A stretch of 64,000 nt of DNA from Lepisosteus oculatus (Eukaryota; Chordata; Actinopteri; Semionotiformes; Lepisosteidae), in assembly GCF_040954835.1 (NCBI RefSeq), contig NC_090697.1:8858001-8922000 (forward strand), in the 5' to 3' direction. The notes beneath the pieces were generated by a model. The model was not told the DNA's origin. It saw nothing but the letters and a program-made list of their open reading frames with translations, and did no database searches. This document shows positions 23,200 through 36,959 of the stretch, piece by piece. How positions within the stretch are numbered: the first letter of the stretch is position 1; each line of letters opens with the position of its first letter. The position numbers and the translations under genes were made by a program.

Positions 23200-23425
23200 G
23201 TTAGCTTTGGAGAACTGATTTTTACATCTAACTTAACATAAATTGAAAGACTTAGGTGTTTGCATCTTCAAGACAACATGGGAAAGAATTTTAAAGGCAA
23301 ACAAAATATTTAGGATATACTGTATATATAAAGTAAGAGAATGACATAGAAATGTAGAAATCAAGGGAGGTTATGTTAAAATTGTACAATGCACCAGTAA
23401 GTATATTAACATGCTACAATACTGA
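23200..23425 (+). mobile_element. CR1/L2-like LINE, left piece of a split copy
   Basis: Plus-strand translation gives LGVCIFKT and LKLYNAPVS, corresponding to the L-G-V-x-I and Y-N-A-L-V-R-P blocks of the LINE ORF. It stops abruptly and the continuation appears about 1 kb further on at 24411. Confidence 0.65.
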
Positions 23426-23429
23426 GGTG

Positions 23430-23874
23430 GGACCTGCACATTCCTGGAGTGGAAGAGAACTCAACTGCAGGGCAGAAAGTGACCGAGTTAGGCTCCCCAG
23501 CTGCCCGCCAGTATCCGGGACTTCCCAGTCCACCCAGCCCATGGGGCGCCAAGTTCCAGAGCTATGCATTCCTGAGAACAGGGGTGACGAAGCACACACG
23601 CTCGGAGGTAGAGTGGCTGGCCGCCAGCCGATGGGCGTGCCAACAAGTCCAATCGCACAAAAAGACGTACCACCCCACCTAACCAGGGAACAACGGATTC
23701 TTGGGCTGCAGCGAGGGACTTAATCCAGGGGTCGCAGATTGCAATCGGTCCAGGTTCAGAGCCGAGTAAATGTTGAGAGACGAGAAGCTTCAAAGCAAGC
23801 AGAGGTCAGAGTACCAACAAGCGTAACGCAGAAGCAAGGCAGGGAAACACAGAAACCAAACTCGGGGGGGCTCC
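23430..23874. mobile_element. GC-rich insertion of unknown family
   Basis: This segment is much richer in G and C than its surroundings (for example ccgggacttcccagtccacc), lies between the two halves of the split LINE, and is followed directly by the SINE3-like body. No coding motif is recognised; open frames on both strands look incidental. Probably part of a larger inserted transposon. Confidence 0.45.
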
Positions 23875-24250
23875 TAATAATAATAATTCCTTACACTTAC
23901 ATCGCACTTTTCTGGACACTCCACTCAAAGCGCTTTTCAGGTAATGGGGACTCTCCTCTATTGCCACCAGTGTGCAGCCCCACCTGGATGATACGACAGC
24001 AGCCATAGTACACCAGTATGTTCCTCACACACCAGCTCTCAGTGGGGAGGACAGAGTGAAGAAGCCAATTCATAGATGGGGATTATTAGGAGGCCATGAT
24101 TGGTAAAGGCCAGGGGCAAATTTGGCCAGGACACCGGGGTTACACCCCTACTCTTTTCGAGAAATGCTCTGGGATTTGTAATGACCACAGGACATCGGTT
24201 TTACTTCTCATCTGAAGGCTCTTAGTCAATCACGATGACGGTGCTCTGAG
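23875..24250 (-). mobile_element. SINE3-like element body, 5S head not evident
   Basis: It shares with the 46.4-kb copy the 3' block cttttctggacactccactc followed by cagtgtgcagccccacctgg, then continues through a longer body (ggccatgattggtaaaggcc, ggacaccggggttacacccc). The part corresponding to the 5S head is not recognisable. It is nested inside a CR1-like LINE. Confidence 0.7.
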
Positions 24251-24410
24251 CTCTGTCAGATCCAAGTACTTATTGTTCCAGAACACCAGGCACTGGCATG
24301 GCCGTAAACCGGTTCAGAGTGTTCCAAATCCCCAAGGAGGCAGGAAGACGATGACAACCACCTGACGTGACACAGCTAACTCCCCCTGTGGAACAGCAGC
24401 TGGGGTGAAC

Positions 24411-24840
24411 GTTATAGTAAGACCTCATTTAGATTCATATGTACAATTACAGACATTACACCTCCTTCTGTGGAATCAGCCTAGAGAAGAGCAATGAGAA
24501 ACATCCTGAGGGATTAAAAGGATATCCTACAGTGATAGTCCGAAAGAACTGATCCTTTTTGTTCAGTTTTGAACTGAGAAGGTATCTGTTTCCAGTAGTC
24601 AAAAAAAAATCTCAACCGCATTTGCCAGACTCAATCCTTGTCGTGTATTAGGGTCAGCCATTAAACACAATTCAGAAGATGAAAGTTTAAATGATATGGA
24701 AATGCATTTAAAAATTGGGTTGTAGGAATTATGGAACCAGCTATATGGTCATAATGCAGAAGATACTGTAATACTCTGGATTCTTTCAAGAAATGTCTGG
24801 GTGAGATCCTTGGATGAATTAACTACCAACTCCCAAATGG
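24411..24840 (+). mobile_element. CR1/L2-like LINE, right piece of the split copy
   Basis: It resumes with agtaagacctcatttagatt (V-R-P-H-L-D-like) and continues through gcctagagaagagcaatgag to ttatggaaccagctatatgg and gtgagatccttggatgaatt, the same order as the 55.5-kb copy. Confidence 0.7.
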
Positions 24841-24844
24841 GTGG

Positions 24845-27800
24845 GATGGTCAAAGTGCCTCTTCACATTTTTATCCATGCTTTTGTTCTTTATTTAGAAG
24901 AAAATTATGTTTTATTTGGTCATTTTAAATGTTTATTTGCTGTTGCATTAGAATTATATTTTTCAGGAACAGGCCACCAATATTCTCTCCTCTCCTGTAC
25001 CTTTGTGTTCCTTTCCCTCAAACTCTTTAAACTTTCAAACTTGTACTTTGGGCAGCAGCGTATACTAGTATACTATGCTTGGACTGTTTTTCCTGAGCTC
25101 TTTAGAGTGGGCTGTCCCCACTAACGGTGTACCTACTGAAGTGATGATGATTAATGCTGGGATCATTATTGCCAATATCCTCTTTCTGTGCTGCTACAGG
25201 ATATTTCAATCCCACCCTCTCTTCTACATTTCTTCAGGGCTAACAACACCTGTTTGGTTCAGTGGAAAGGCTGCCCACCTCTGCTCAGTGCTGTGCTCCA
25301 AGAAATCCCTTCAAGATTTCCCCAAGTTTTCTTTTTTTCTTCCATGTGTTCAAATTGTGTTCCAATGCATTTGCAGATCTTGTATGTGTTCACACTCCAT
25401 GAGAATGAGAATGCTCTCATGCCATCTTTATTTTAAGTTGTTTGTTCAGTTTGCTACACATTTGGCTTCCATCATAACCCGCCAAGAGCTTCTTCAGCTT
25501 TCTCTTTTTCTCTTACTGTCCTCCATTCATTCTTCAGACATTGTTCTGCACACCTTTCCTGACCTCCAGTCAGGTTTTTTAATTATATAAATAGCATCAT
25601 TATTGCTGTGAAGCTCAAGTGCACCATTTTGCAATACACAAAAGACCAAGCAACAATGCCTTTCATTAAAAAGCGGTTGAATGCGGTGATTTTTCCCCTT
25701 TACCTTTAAGATATTTCTGTTAAAGAAAGCGTTCAATAAGATTGTCAATCATTAAATACTTCATGTCAGATAAAAAAAAATGGCTCTCCATTGAGAGTAA
25801 GGATTTGACAGTGTGTCAAGTCTGATTCTCTTCAGTGCAGAAAACGTCTACATCCCTCAAGATTTCAGGAACTGCGCAACGCCGTAGTGATGATGGTGGC
25901 TTGCATTTGGAAGGTGGGCCTTTCTTAACCGGTTTATCCATAAACAACAGTTAAACCCTTCAACTGTTAATGATGCCTGAGCCATGGGTATTCTCTAGAC
26001 ATTTTTTATGCTTGTATTGTCTGTGAAAAAGTATTTGTTCACCATATTTGATGGCGTTTAGCTGACATAAATTGCTTTGCAAAAATATTTTCTTCAAAGC
26101 CTGATGTCATGCCCGGGTGGCCAGGGAACCCCTGGGAACCCGTAACATTCCCACTAGTGACCCCATTTTTTACCCCATTTTTCCAAGGGCTATCAAAATA
26201 CATCAGGCTTTATCAGAGCGACCTTCATCCAATTAACTGGTAATCATCCGATTTAGTTCTCCTCATTTAAACCCTATTACGCCACTGGAGCTGTGCTCTG
26301 ACATTGAGATATTCTGAAGGAGTGCTAATTGCAGTGCTGACCTGATAGACTCTTCTAGCCTGAAACCTGAAGACTGGCTTGGATACGAGCTGGAGGGCTG
26401 CCTTCTGCCTGAAGTTTTGTTGGTGACACGATGGAGGCAACCTTTCCCTGACATCACTTTTCTCCAAACAAATGTCCCTAGAAACTGAGCATTCCATTGT
26501 CTTCCGGTTTGAATTACCCCCTCAACTGAATGGATAAATTCCTCCACTAATAATTTTTAAACATTTTGTAGGGCTTCGAAGGAAGTATATTTTTGAGTGT
26601 ATTTCCCAGGTACTGTAGTTTGAAGTTCCCAGCTTTTGGAGAGAGGTTAAGGTTAAAAAAGTACATGGAGCAGTGATTAGTGCACTGAAAGCCAGCGATT
26701 ACACCAACATCAACATCAGGAAGTAAGTATTCTGGCTCTCTAGTTTAGTAGATAGGCGGGAAAAGGGTAAAGATCTCAGCAAGTGGTGCCATACAAATGT
26801 CTTCATCTTTTGTTTTCCCCATAGATCCAGTCACTCAGGTATAACCTGGAAAAAAATTGAAAGGCATGGTGTTTGATTTCAAATTTGCCTTCTCTGTAAT
26901 AGAAAAAAATCAACCGTTTTCATCAGCTTAAATAGTTTGACAAAAATCACTCCCACTTCTGGGGTTAGAACATTGTTTGATTTTCTGTATTCCTGAATTC
27001 TGTTTGTGCTTGTGTTATTTGTCTTCACAGCTTACCTACTGTATAGGCTTTCAGCATGACATGCATTGTTAAGGCCATCTCAGTGAAAATGGAACGACAG
27101 AACTGATTGAAAACATTTGTGTTCTGACTATAAAATAGTCTTATCGGTGAGAATGTAGTGATGTGCGTGGTGCTCTAAACACATTCGTTTCAGAACTCCT
27201 ATAGCATCGATCTACAGTATATATAGTTTCATTTGTTTCTGTTAAACCCTAATTGTTTTCATAACACTAAATGGGAAGCAAGAGTAAAAAGGCAATAAAG
27301 AGGTATTTTTACACACTAAGAAAAAATTCAATATATTTGGAATAAACTTCAGTGAGGTCAGAAAGCAATAACAGAACAGCAGTCCATTGTCACCTGCAAG
27401 GTTATCTTTTATTTCACACAAAGCCAGCATGAATGATAAGATTTTTTCTCCTTAGAGTTCAATGATAATATGCAGACAATGTTTAATGTCACAGAGGCGT
27501 TATTATGAATCTTCATGCATGTTAAAAGATTGAATTTTTGTAGTGTATGTGGTTTTACATTCCACATTTATTTTAGTGATGAAAATGAAATAAATTTTGC
27601 ACTAAATATGGCAAATAATATAGTAAAATTCTTTCAATACTTAAAAACAGTTAAAGTCTATGATTTTAAAAAATGATTCAAATCTGGTCAATTTGTATCT
27701 GTAATTATTTTTCAATCATTTGAGATGAGAGGCAGTGGTTGATTACTAGCAATTAGAGGGTTTGAATGACCTTAACATATGTGCATAATCTTTTGATTTT

Positions 27801-27950
27801 ATTTAAAAACTAAGGACTATAACTTCAAATACTGAATGCTTCATATTTACATAATTGTTCATGAACGCTAACATAGTAAAAAAAAAATCAATTGCTCTAA
27901 CTATTTTTAAGAACATTTGAACAATTTGACTTAAATTGTTTTTGCAAACA
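24845..27950. other. Intergenic, no gene recognised
   Basis: A 171-codon plus-strand frame at 25075-25590 is the longest here. Its composition (strings of F, L, S and C) and absence of motifs suggest chance or an old repeat. 26100-26560 is slightly GC-richer but not identified. Confidence 0.4.
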
Positions 27951-27954
27951 AAGT

Positions 27955-28165
27955 TTATTCCATCCATCCATTTTCTAAGTCAGTGAACCTATCAGAATGT
28001 TTTCAGACTGTGGGGGGGAAACCAGAGCACCTGGAGGAAACCTGCATGAGCACAGGGAGAACATTCAAACTCCACACAGACAGCACCCCGGGTCCAGAAT
28101 TGAACTCTGGGCTCCAGCTCTGCAAGGCAGCAATGCTATCCCCAGCATCACTGGGCCACTGACAG
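27955..28165 (-). mobile_element. tRNA-derived SINE (AFC/V-SINE-like) with internal deletion
   Basis: It starts with the tail word ccatccatccattttctaag and jumps directly to the core (gactgtgggggggaaaccag, caaactccacacagacagc) and a head containing agaattgaactctggg (B-box complement). The segment between tail and core present in the 8-kb copy is missing here. Confidence 0.65.
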
Positions 28166-28671
28166 CATTTATTAAAAATGTTTCTTAATCGATGATTACA
28201 ATAAGCAGCATTTAATAAAAAAAAATATAATGACATTTCTATTTTAATTTATAATATAACAAAGTGGTCATCTTTTTATACCCCTATAAATGTAAAATTC
28301 TTAAAATCTAGATGATAGATATAATAATTGACATCATATCAGCTAGAATAGTAGGACTGGTTGGTGGAAGGAAATGTGTACAGGCAGGCAAACAGAACAG
28401 GATGTTTCTGTAATCCAGAGGTTTCCTTAGCAACAAGTGGTTTTCACAGGGCCTCAGTTTTATCAAGAAACCTTTTGGATATACATGGCCAGTAAGTACA
28501 ATGAGCAGAAATAACCAGGCTGTTGAAGTCGGTGGCTGTTTATGACTAATTCAGCCCAAGGATGTGTTGTGTTTTTCTTTATGTTCCAGTCATAGACATT
28601 ACTGTGTATCTTGGACTGCATCATAAAAGGTTTTTCTGCTAACCGGCATTCTTTCAACAGCAGTTTTTTTT

Positions 28672-29010
28672 AATGTAGTAGTAATAATCCTTGCATTTGT
28701 ATCACACTGTTCTTCCCAAAGCACCTGACACATAGGAACTCAGGAGCTTGCTTCAACCACCACTGAAGTGGCTCACTCACCAGAGGAATGTACAAAATCA
28801 TTATATGACTGCAGCTCTAACACACAGCACTTCCGGTAGAAAACTGGACTAAGGGATGGTTTAAAGTATGCCAGATTGTGCAAATACAAAATGTAATGTC
28901 ACCAGGGTAAACACCCCTACTCTTATTACTACTCCCTTGGGATATTTAATGACCAAGCACTGCAGTCAGGGCCTTGTTTCAGCATGTTTTCTGAAGGATG
29001 GCAGCTTCTA
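28672..29010 (-). mobile_element. Diverged SINE3-like element
   Basis: Weak but ordered similarity to the other copies: aataatccttgcatttgtatc at the 3' end, then cagggtaaacacccctactc and gggatatttaatgacca further on. It is older than the copies at 23.9 and 46.4 kb. A short piece with the same acacccctactc block occurs near 165-185. Confidence 0.5.
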
Positions 29011-29069
29011 TAGCACATGTCACTTGTCAGCAGACTGGGCATTTAAAAAATAAAAAGGCTGGTCCGGAA

Positions 29070-32000
29070 GAAACCCCACCACAAACTATTTTATCTGCAT
29101 GAAGGCTGTTCCTCTAGTCAGTGTGAATGAACCATGAATGAAAAGGGGGAATCTAGAATTATAGTGCGACAGAGCCTACTCTGACCAGGTCAGGTCACAA
29201 TCGTCAGGAGAAGTGTCCAGGAGGCTTTGTTATAGGTCTTTTCAAGTTCTTACAACAAAAAGACAACATCCAAGACAAACCCCCTTCTGCAACGATCATG
29301 TACACCCATTGCATCCATGTGCAGGAAAGGGTTAAGAGCATATTGGAGCTCTTAGCTATTGTTGAGCAGATAAATTACCCGAGGAGTAACAGAAGTTGAC
29401 AGATAAGATTTGCGGAGCTGAAATTAAGCCAGACCTGAAAATAATGTCCAAGGGCTAGTGGGGAGTGGATATCTGGAGTTGTAAATAAGCTGTCTTTGTT
29501 CTGTGATATCTTTGCTTAATGCTTCATTGCACAAATATGTTAACTACTCCCTTGGAGTGGTATCACTCCTCAGGAAACGCTTCCTCCCCTGTGCATGTTT
29601 TCGTTAACTTTTTGACTACTGTATATAAATGAGAAAGTCCCAGCTTGTACTTTGAATTCACTATGGCTTTTGTGGCTGAGCAATTCCTGTACGCACACGT
29701 AATACACTCACTGTGCCTTTCTCACAAACGAACCTGACTGAGGGTGTGGATTTCCTGCACGTGTAAGATGTGAAATTCTAAACCCTTTACCAATTGCCCA
29801 ATAATGAACTCCTTCACCTCTGGTGTGGCTATTCACAACTAATCGGCCTCAAGCGGCAGGTCAGCTGCCACTGCAAACCATTCTTAAGACAGCCTGGTAC
29901 AGATGACAATCAATGCTAAATCACTTTTAGAAGAAAAGCAATTTGGAGCTGTATGGGGCATGTTCACTGTTCAAGTGATGACTGGTTGTACTGTAGGTGG
30001 ATAAAGTGCCGACAACATCCAGGGAGCTAGCATCAAATAATAAAGTTGAATCAAGTAAACTTATTCAGTAGTTTCAAGGGCCACTTAGTAGTACATTATA
30101 TAAAATACTTTGAAGGTAATGTATTTCTTTAAATAAAAACGATTTGGTATAAATAAACTTGTGATATTCTGGTGTTTAAATTTAAGAGTTAATTGAATTA
30201 TTGGAATATTAAGGAGTAAATATATTAGTGTTGCACAGATTCAATGTGTAGAATAGGGTGTGAAGAAGAGGAGCTTGACATGAGGTTTAATCTCAGTTGA
30301 AAACAAACATGCTTCAGTAATCCAGAAAAGGTGAAGATTCTCTAATTCTCTTGGGAGGCTAAAGACTACAAGAGAAATGGCATTTTTCTTCTTGTTTTCA
30401 TTTAATTATTTTGTGTTTGCTGACCTCCGGAAAGTAAGCTTTGCTGTCCTGATTGATCTTCTTCAGGACAGGCTGTTTGGAAACTTGGCAAAGGTAGGAG
30501 GAATGACCAGAATGCATATTTCTCTGTGTATCAAACGATCAACAAAGATATGAGCTCAGTTAGAAAGAACAAACCCACTGAAGGAGAGAACTACACATTC
30601 ACCTTTAGAAAGAAAGTATGGTCAGAGGTAGAGAGGCCAGCTGGGTAAGTTTTGCCAAGCCATGTTGCTAGAAGGTCACTGAAGAGACCCATTAGAAAGA
30701 TACTGTTTTATTGATATTGTATGGTAATGGAAAGCCACAAATACAGTGAAAGCAGGTTTAATTTTTTTCTTTCTATCTAATCTACTTTTACTTCTGGTAG
30801 TCTCACAGGTAGATATACTGTATAGTGACTTCAATGTGCAGGATACTTGAACTACTAGACAACTATGCCACCTAATAAGTTTAAAGGTACTAAGTCCATT
30901 TTCCCCAGCAACAGGTTCTTTATATCTCCCAGAGCAATCAGTGCACCCATAGTCCAGAGCACTACAGTTATCCTACATCATTATAGTTTTACTCCTCTGT
31001 CAACTACAACCTAACATTTGTTCCTAAAAGTACATACAAGGAACACACATATTCACAGAAAACAAAAGACTACTTTAACACACACCTGGGCCTTGTTTCA
31101 GACATAAAGTCATACCACCATCTCGCATCCTGGTTTCTCTCCATGGCTATCTTGCTGCTGTCAAAAACATAAAAAAAAATCAACGGACAAACCTGGGAAA
31201 GTAGTGTCCTTCCACAATCACACCCCTAGGGGCATCACAACATGTACAGTAATTCATGTCAGAATGATTCATGCCTCATCTAATCATTGACAAATCTGTC
31301 CCTTAATGCATACAGTACAGTATGTATGGAATTGCATTTTTTAATATAATTGCATCTGTACATAAATACAATTATAAATATTTAATTTTATGTCTGTATT
31401 ACTGTAGCTGTGCAAGAGGCTTATGGTTCTGATTGATGTATTTTTTATATTATACAAAATTATGCATCTTCATCACATAAGGGTAGACAGACACAATTCT
31501 TCTGTTACCACTGGCACTTGCATGATAGTGTACAGTACATAATTCTTTTCTTTTTGCAAATGAAGCAAATAAAGCACCTTAAAAAAAAGATGACACAAAC
31601 ATGGTCTGTTTTGAAATAAGCATGACTAATTGAATCATCATCATGGACGAATAGATGATCCACCCATCTCCTTGAATCAAGGCAAAATTCATTTTATAAT
31701 ATTATTTAAATGTTTCATTTTTTTATTCATTTATCAGATCTTTTACAACATTTCTTCAAGTTTGGATATTTACATGGTCATTCATCTTTAATGGATTCCT
31801 AAGCCACCATCCTTTTTTGCAATGTGCTGATCAAAATTAAGCACTATATTCAAAGTGAGATCCTGCTAATGCTTTTTGTAATTTTAACATATTTTCCCTT
31901 GGTTGAAATTGTTTGCTTTCAACTACATATCTCAATGTCATTTATGCCTTTTTATTGGTTATTCATCCTGCCGGCTATCAATTTAACAATTTGACCAACT

Positions 32001-35000
32001 ATACAGAGAGAATTTAATGATCTTTTTTAGATATTTGGAAACAATCACTGGAATATTTAATTACTTGTGTTACCTTGAACTGTATTTTGAGGACATAGAA
32101 CTAAGAAGGTTTAAGATAAAGGATGGTCAGTCAAGGAGAAAATCATACATTTCAGAGAACCACAACACCAGTGTCAGCTGAAAGAACAAAAGTCAGCTGA
32201 AATCTGATCATTTCTTTTAAAAACAAAAATTAATCCCCCATAAACGAGAGCAAGGGGAAGGTTATTAATGTCCTCTTTGTCCCTTCTTTCATGACATCTA
32301 CTGTACATCAACAGCTAAGAGGATTTCCCTCATTCATCTTGACTGCCTTTTGTGACATGCAATTTAAGTTTGATACCATCAGAGGAATATTTTCTGTCAT
32401 GCTTATAAACTTATTTATGCTGAGAAAATACATTTTTCATGGTCCGACTTTATTGTTTTTTCCTCATTGTCTCTGAGTGCTGAGTTCAAAGAGAGCCAGA
32501 AGCATACCTGGTGAGTAATATTTGGTTTTTAATGAAATAAAGGAGCAGTATTAGTAACATTAATGTGAATGTACAGTATGTGCTGCCATTGTACATGTTT
32601 ACTGTATATATAATGAAATAAAGTAAACCTCAGCAGGGGGTTTTGAGTAATAATGGAATACTTTTATGTTTCTGAAAGGAAGGTGCATTTTATTTATAAA
32701 CAAAATTTTTTAGGGCATATAACAGACAATTTAGGTCTGAATTTGGACCACAACAATTGTTTACTATCTGCCTTATACCTTCCTTTCATCCTGTCACAAA
32801 CTGCATTCTAGAATTCCCTCTGTGGCAAAGTGCACACAGACGACCAATTTTTGAATGGAACAACCCTGACCATGTTTATCTGCGTGGCTGAAAGAACTCC
32901 TCGGTTTCTTCCCCTCGAAATCCCTTAGACTGAGCTGAAAAATCCGTGGGGTCAGTGATACAAATGGCGAGACTTTCTGGCAGTGAAAGTGGAGGTAGTG
33001 AAGAAAGCACTCAACAGGAGAGTTCATTAAAAGTAGGCAGACTTCACCGAACTGTGCACATCTTTTAACACGTCACTGGCACAAGCACAGCCCCGCTCAC
33101 CTAACTGTATAGATCTCCCAAGATTATTTGCGCAACTTCCTGTTAGTTTGAGTGATACACTCCAAAGAGTCCGAAACCGAACAGCTCTGTTGTGTGCCAC
33201 TTCCTGCTAATGCAGGCATTTTCTTTTGTACAATGAGCTACTGTAAGTACTGTAGGAGGTGAGAAATAAACCACACCAAGATGTACATTATAGAACAAAA
33301 TACATTCATGTTAAATGGAGACTTTTTGGAGCATGTCTTGAAATACTGCAGTAGACAAGAAAGGTATTGTATATCAGGTAACATCCTGCTGATCTGCCCA
33401 AAATAGAGTCTTTGTGAAATTTTCTTCTTGAAAAAAATAAGGTTTTGTAAAGGTCTTTTGCTAGCAGTTTTTCTTTCTTTCGATAATTATCTTAATTAAT
33501 GTCAAACTATAGTACAAAATGTTGTAATTGCACTGGAGACTATAAATCACCATTTTAAACCTAGCAGTAAATTATTTTCAAGCCGCTTTTAGTACTATAA
33601 GGCCAGAAACCCCATTAGTTTCCAAGACACATTCTCTCATGGGTTCTGCTTCTTTAATTAAGCTGTATCTGTGTAACCTGGAAACCTAGGGGCGTCTCCT
33701 CTCTTGTCCATATCAAATAAAAGCCACAGATGGTTTTGAACATCCAAACCCTGGAGGGTAAAGTTCACAACAGCTTGTTTTCCTAAAGCCAGTCCATTTG
33801 ATGGAAAGCAACCCATAATGACTTTCTTTTCCTGGTGCGTAAAGGTCATTTTCACCGCTCCTTTAGAATTCCAGCTGCAGTACTGTACATCATAATTAGT
33901 ATCCCATATTCATTAGAAACCATTTGGCAGTGATTAAGACACAGTGGTGTTGAGGTTCCAGGCCACAGTTCTACTGCATGCCTCCCATCATCATGAGGGT
34001 GTTTGCCCAGTGCTCTAGCATCCTCCCTCCTCCCAGAAACTGAATCGACGGGCTCCTCTGAATTATTGCCTCTGCATTAATCCCCATAAAGAAGCTGGGC
34101 TCTCTAGCTCATTGTCCAGCCATGCAGTGGCTTTACTGCAACTCTACCATACACCTTCTACTCACAGGCTAATTGACTATACAGAAGGAAAACGGCACTT
34201 ACTTGCAATAAACACATTTACACAGCTACTATCATATTTGGATTTTTTTTTTAAAAGTCAGTTGTAAAAAATTAAAGTAATATATCTATAGGGACCATTT
34301 AAAGTGCTGAATAAAAAATAATGCTTAATAATGACAAGCACAGGAGTGTATCGCGTGGCAACACAGAAACGGAGCCCAGAAGATCTTAGACTTGTTTAAA
34401 CTACATCAGTCATTTCTAGACCTGACTGATAATCCCTCTATCGATCTTCTTTTTAACCACAGTGTGGATATTCTTCTTTGCCACAACCCCCCCCGTCACC
34501 CCAAAATCTACATGGAACAGAAGGTTTCAAAATAAGAACATATGGAAAAATTGTGGACCAGCAGTGTGATTTACTGAGAGGCACCATTCTGACTTTAAAG
34601 ACTCCCTGGACATCACTTCTCCTCTAGCCTGCTGTCCGTTTGTAATTGCCGAAGAGTGAAAGTCACAGCATGTTGGGCCAGACTAGTGCCTCTCAGCAGT
34701 GACTGCTTTAAGGGAATGTTTAATTGAAGAGTTTACCCATACGATGTTCCATGTGATGGCAGAATATATTCTTCAATGATCAGTATTTTGGCAGATGAAT
34801 GTGTTCTATTTGTTGTTGTATTATTTGTGATCACTGTTTTAAAAATTTTATCAAGTTTCTTAAAAATCAAAAAATAAACTATGACAGAAAAAAAGAACAC
34901 ACCAAAAGGACAATAAATGAGGGTGAGTCTTACAGAAATAGGAAAGAGAGTTAAACAAAGTCTGAAAGGAAAAATAAAACATGACATCCTTCCACATCCT

Positions 35001-35380
35001 GTCTTTCTTTCCTTGTTCGTCTTCTGCACAATATTGTTGGAAGCCTTTTGGTGAAGTCATCATTTCAAATCTGAACCTGTTCTCAGCTGACAGATCAAGT
35101 CAAATATAGGATCATTGTTGTTGCTATTGTGATGACACTGTCAGTTTTTCGACTTCAAAATTGTAGCCTAGTCACACTTTTCATAAAAATTGAGCTTTTG
35201 CAAATGCAGTCCAAGGTTGTCCCAGTCTCCATGTACATTTGTAAAATACAATAGATTTTGTGAATGCAGTTATACCTTTTATATACCTATAAAGGGTCAG
35301 ATCCTCATACCCAGGAAATCAAAACCTGGAGACTGCAATTTATTAGAAATATGTTTGTCACAGAAGTGGCATTCAGATGC
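29070..35380. other. Long intergenic stretch, no gene or clear element
   Basis: About 6.3 kb of AT-rich sequence with only short open frames. A 65-codon minus-strand frame at 33658-33855 reads like ordinary protein but has no recognised family. Many TACAGTA/TACTGTA words. Confidence 0.4.
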
Positions 35381-35389
35381 AAAATGACA

Positions 35390-36150
35390 AATTCAGTTTG
35401 GACCCAGAAAGTCCAATGGTTCCAATAGTTTTAAGGGGTGTGGAACATCAGCAAGAAACACATTAAATCCTTCAGCGCAGAGAGAGATGACTGGGACAGA
35501 GTGACATGCAATTATTTTGTCTATTAGCTGATGGCTGTAGTTATACCAAAAGCACAAACAGTAATGGTGATATTGAAAAGCTCTTACAAGTGCCTTAGTC
35601 CAGTGCAACGGAATATTGGCAGGATATAACTAACCCCAGTCGACACACAAGCAGTTGTACTATTGTATGAGGTACAGCTCCTATTAATACATGAAAGGCC
35701 AAACCCAAAGTGGTCCAGAACTGCCTACAGATCCATTCCACAAAATCAAATTCCTTCTCTAGATCTAAAGAAAGCACCGCTCAAAAATCAAGATGGTGAG
35801 GAGTCTCAACCAGATCATGGAGGATGAGCTATAAATGATCAGAACCAAACTGGTCCCTCAGGAAGCCTGTCTAGTCATGGTGTACAGTGTTAGAGAATAC
35901 ATGTACTGTACAGTAGGTTTCCATCCACAGAGAATGAGCTGTTTCAATGGCCTGTAGATCTGCGATGAATAATTTGCACTTTGTTTTGAATAAAAGTATT
36001 AAATAGCTAATTTAATTCCATATCACCAGTAACAGCTCAAGTGGAACATCCTGTAAGTCAGGGGATTTCTGCTTAGATGCTCTTAACCCCTACAAAGTTA
36101 CAGAAGCATCCAAAAGCATAGTTTATTCAGGATGTAACAGAAGCAATTTC
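35390..36150 (-). mobile_element. L1/Tx1-like LINE, reverse-transcriptase remnant
   Basis: On the minus strand: TGFLRDQFGSDH around 35875-35840 (the H-x-D-Q-T-G-F-I-x-G-R block), then LSLDLEKEFDFVEW near 35775-35735 (L-S-L-D-A-E-K-A-F-D-R-V-E-W, holding the first catalytic Asp), and then a degraded stretch with KLLEPLDFLG near 35420 (downstream of the A-D-D-x-L-L motif, which itself is corrupted). Several stops; inactive. Confidence 0.75.
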
Positions 36151-36766
36151 ATTGGGTTTGATCTACACCAGATTCAGAACTTCAGAGCTGTGAATAAAAG
36201 TGTTATGTTAACTGGTGGAAACTCATTGAGAGTGTGCATACCTGGCCTACCTAAATCTCCCCTTGATTCACTTAGTGAAACAATCTCTCACTTCGTTATC
36301 TCACCTGTTGTGCAGTGGGGCTGTTGGAGCACCACGCTAGAGTGTGCTGTAAGTCTCCACCTGTGTGTAAATCTTTGTTACCGGCTGGAGAAATGACAGC
36401 TTCCTTTATTGTTTTGAAGCAAAACCAAACATTTTCAAACAAAGCAAGACTTCGTTCAGGTCCCTCAGACTATGTTCACAGCTTTGTTTCTTACATTTGT
36501 CAGAGGTTCAGTCAGAGGTTTGGTCAGCCTCTCTCCCAGTCTGGAATCTCCCAGAACCCGCTGCCCTCAACCCGCTACTAAAGGAGCACATGTTGAAATA
36601 GGGAGGAGGGCAGCTGTATCTGCATCCTGTATCAAAATCATAGAGACAGCTAAGTCTCCTTGGAGGTGTGAAACTGCCGGTCACAATTGTGTTCAAATCC
36701 TTTGGGATGAAAAGCACCATGTAGGTACAAGGAATTAGTATTACGGCCAGTTGGTGAGACAGGGGA

Positions 36767-36812
36767 CTCCCTCTCCCAGTAGGACAGGTCCCAATCCTAC
36801 TGGGAGAGGGAG
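36767..36812. repeat. 18-bp perfect hairpin, C/T-rich arm
   Basis: 36767-36784 pairs perfectly with 36795-36812 around a 10-nt loop (caggtcccaa). Confidence 0.9.
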
Positions 36813-36959
36813 GAGGGAACTCAGTTGATCTGGCAGCCCAGTATGTGATCTCCTGTCACAGCCTGAGGAACAGTGAGTCCGTCTCCCAATAATGCTCCAG
36901 CCGCCTACAGTATATGTCAATATTATATAATATGTCTTTGTTGTAAATGTCTGTAACAT

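Noticed and set aside
25075-25590. 171-codon plus-strand open frame
   Set aside because: No domain or motif recognised, hydrophobic and cysteine-rich low-information composition, no splice context, and two overlapping frames of similar quality. Treated as chance or decayed repeat.
33658-33855. 65-codon minus-strand frame reading like normal protein
   Set aside because: Too short, no family, and no flanking exons found.
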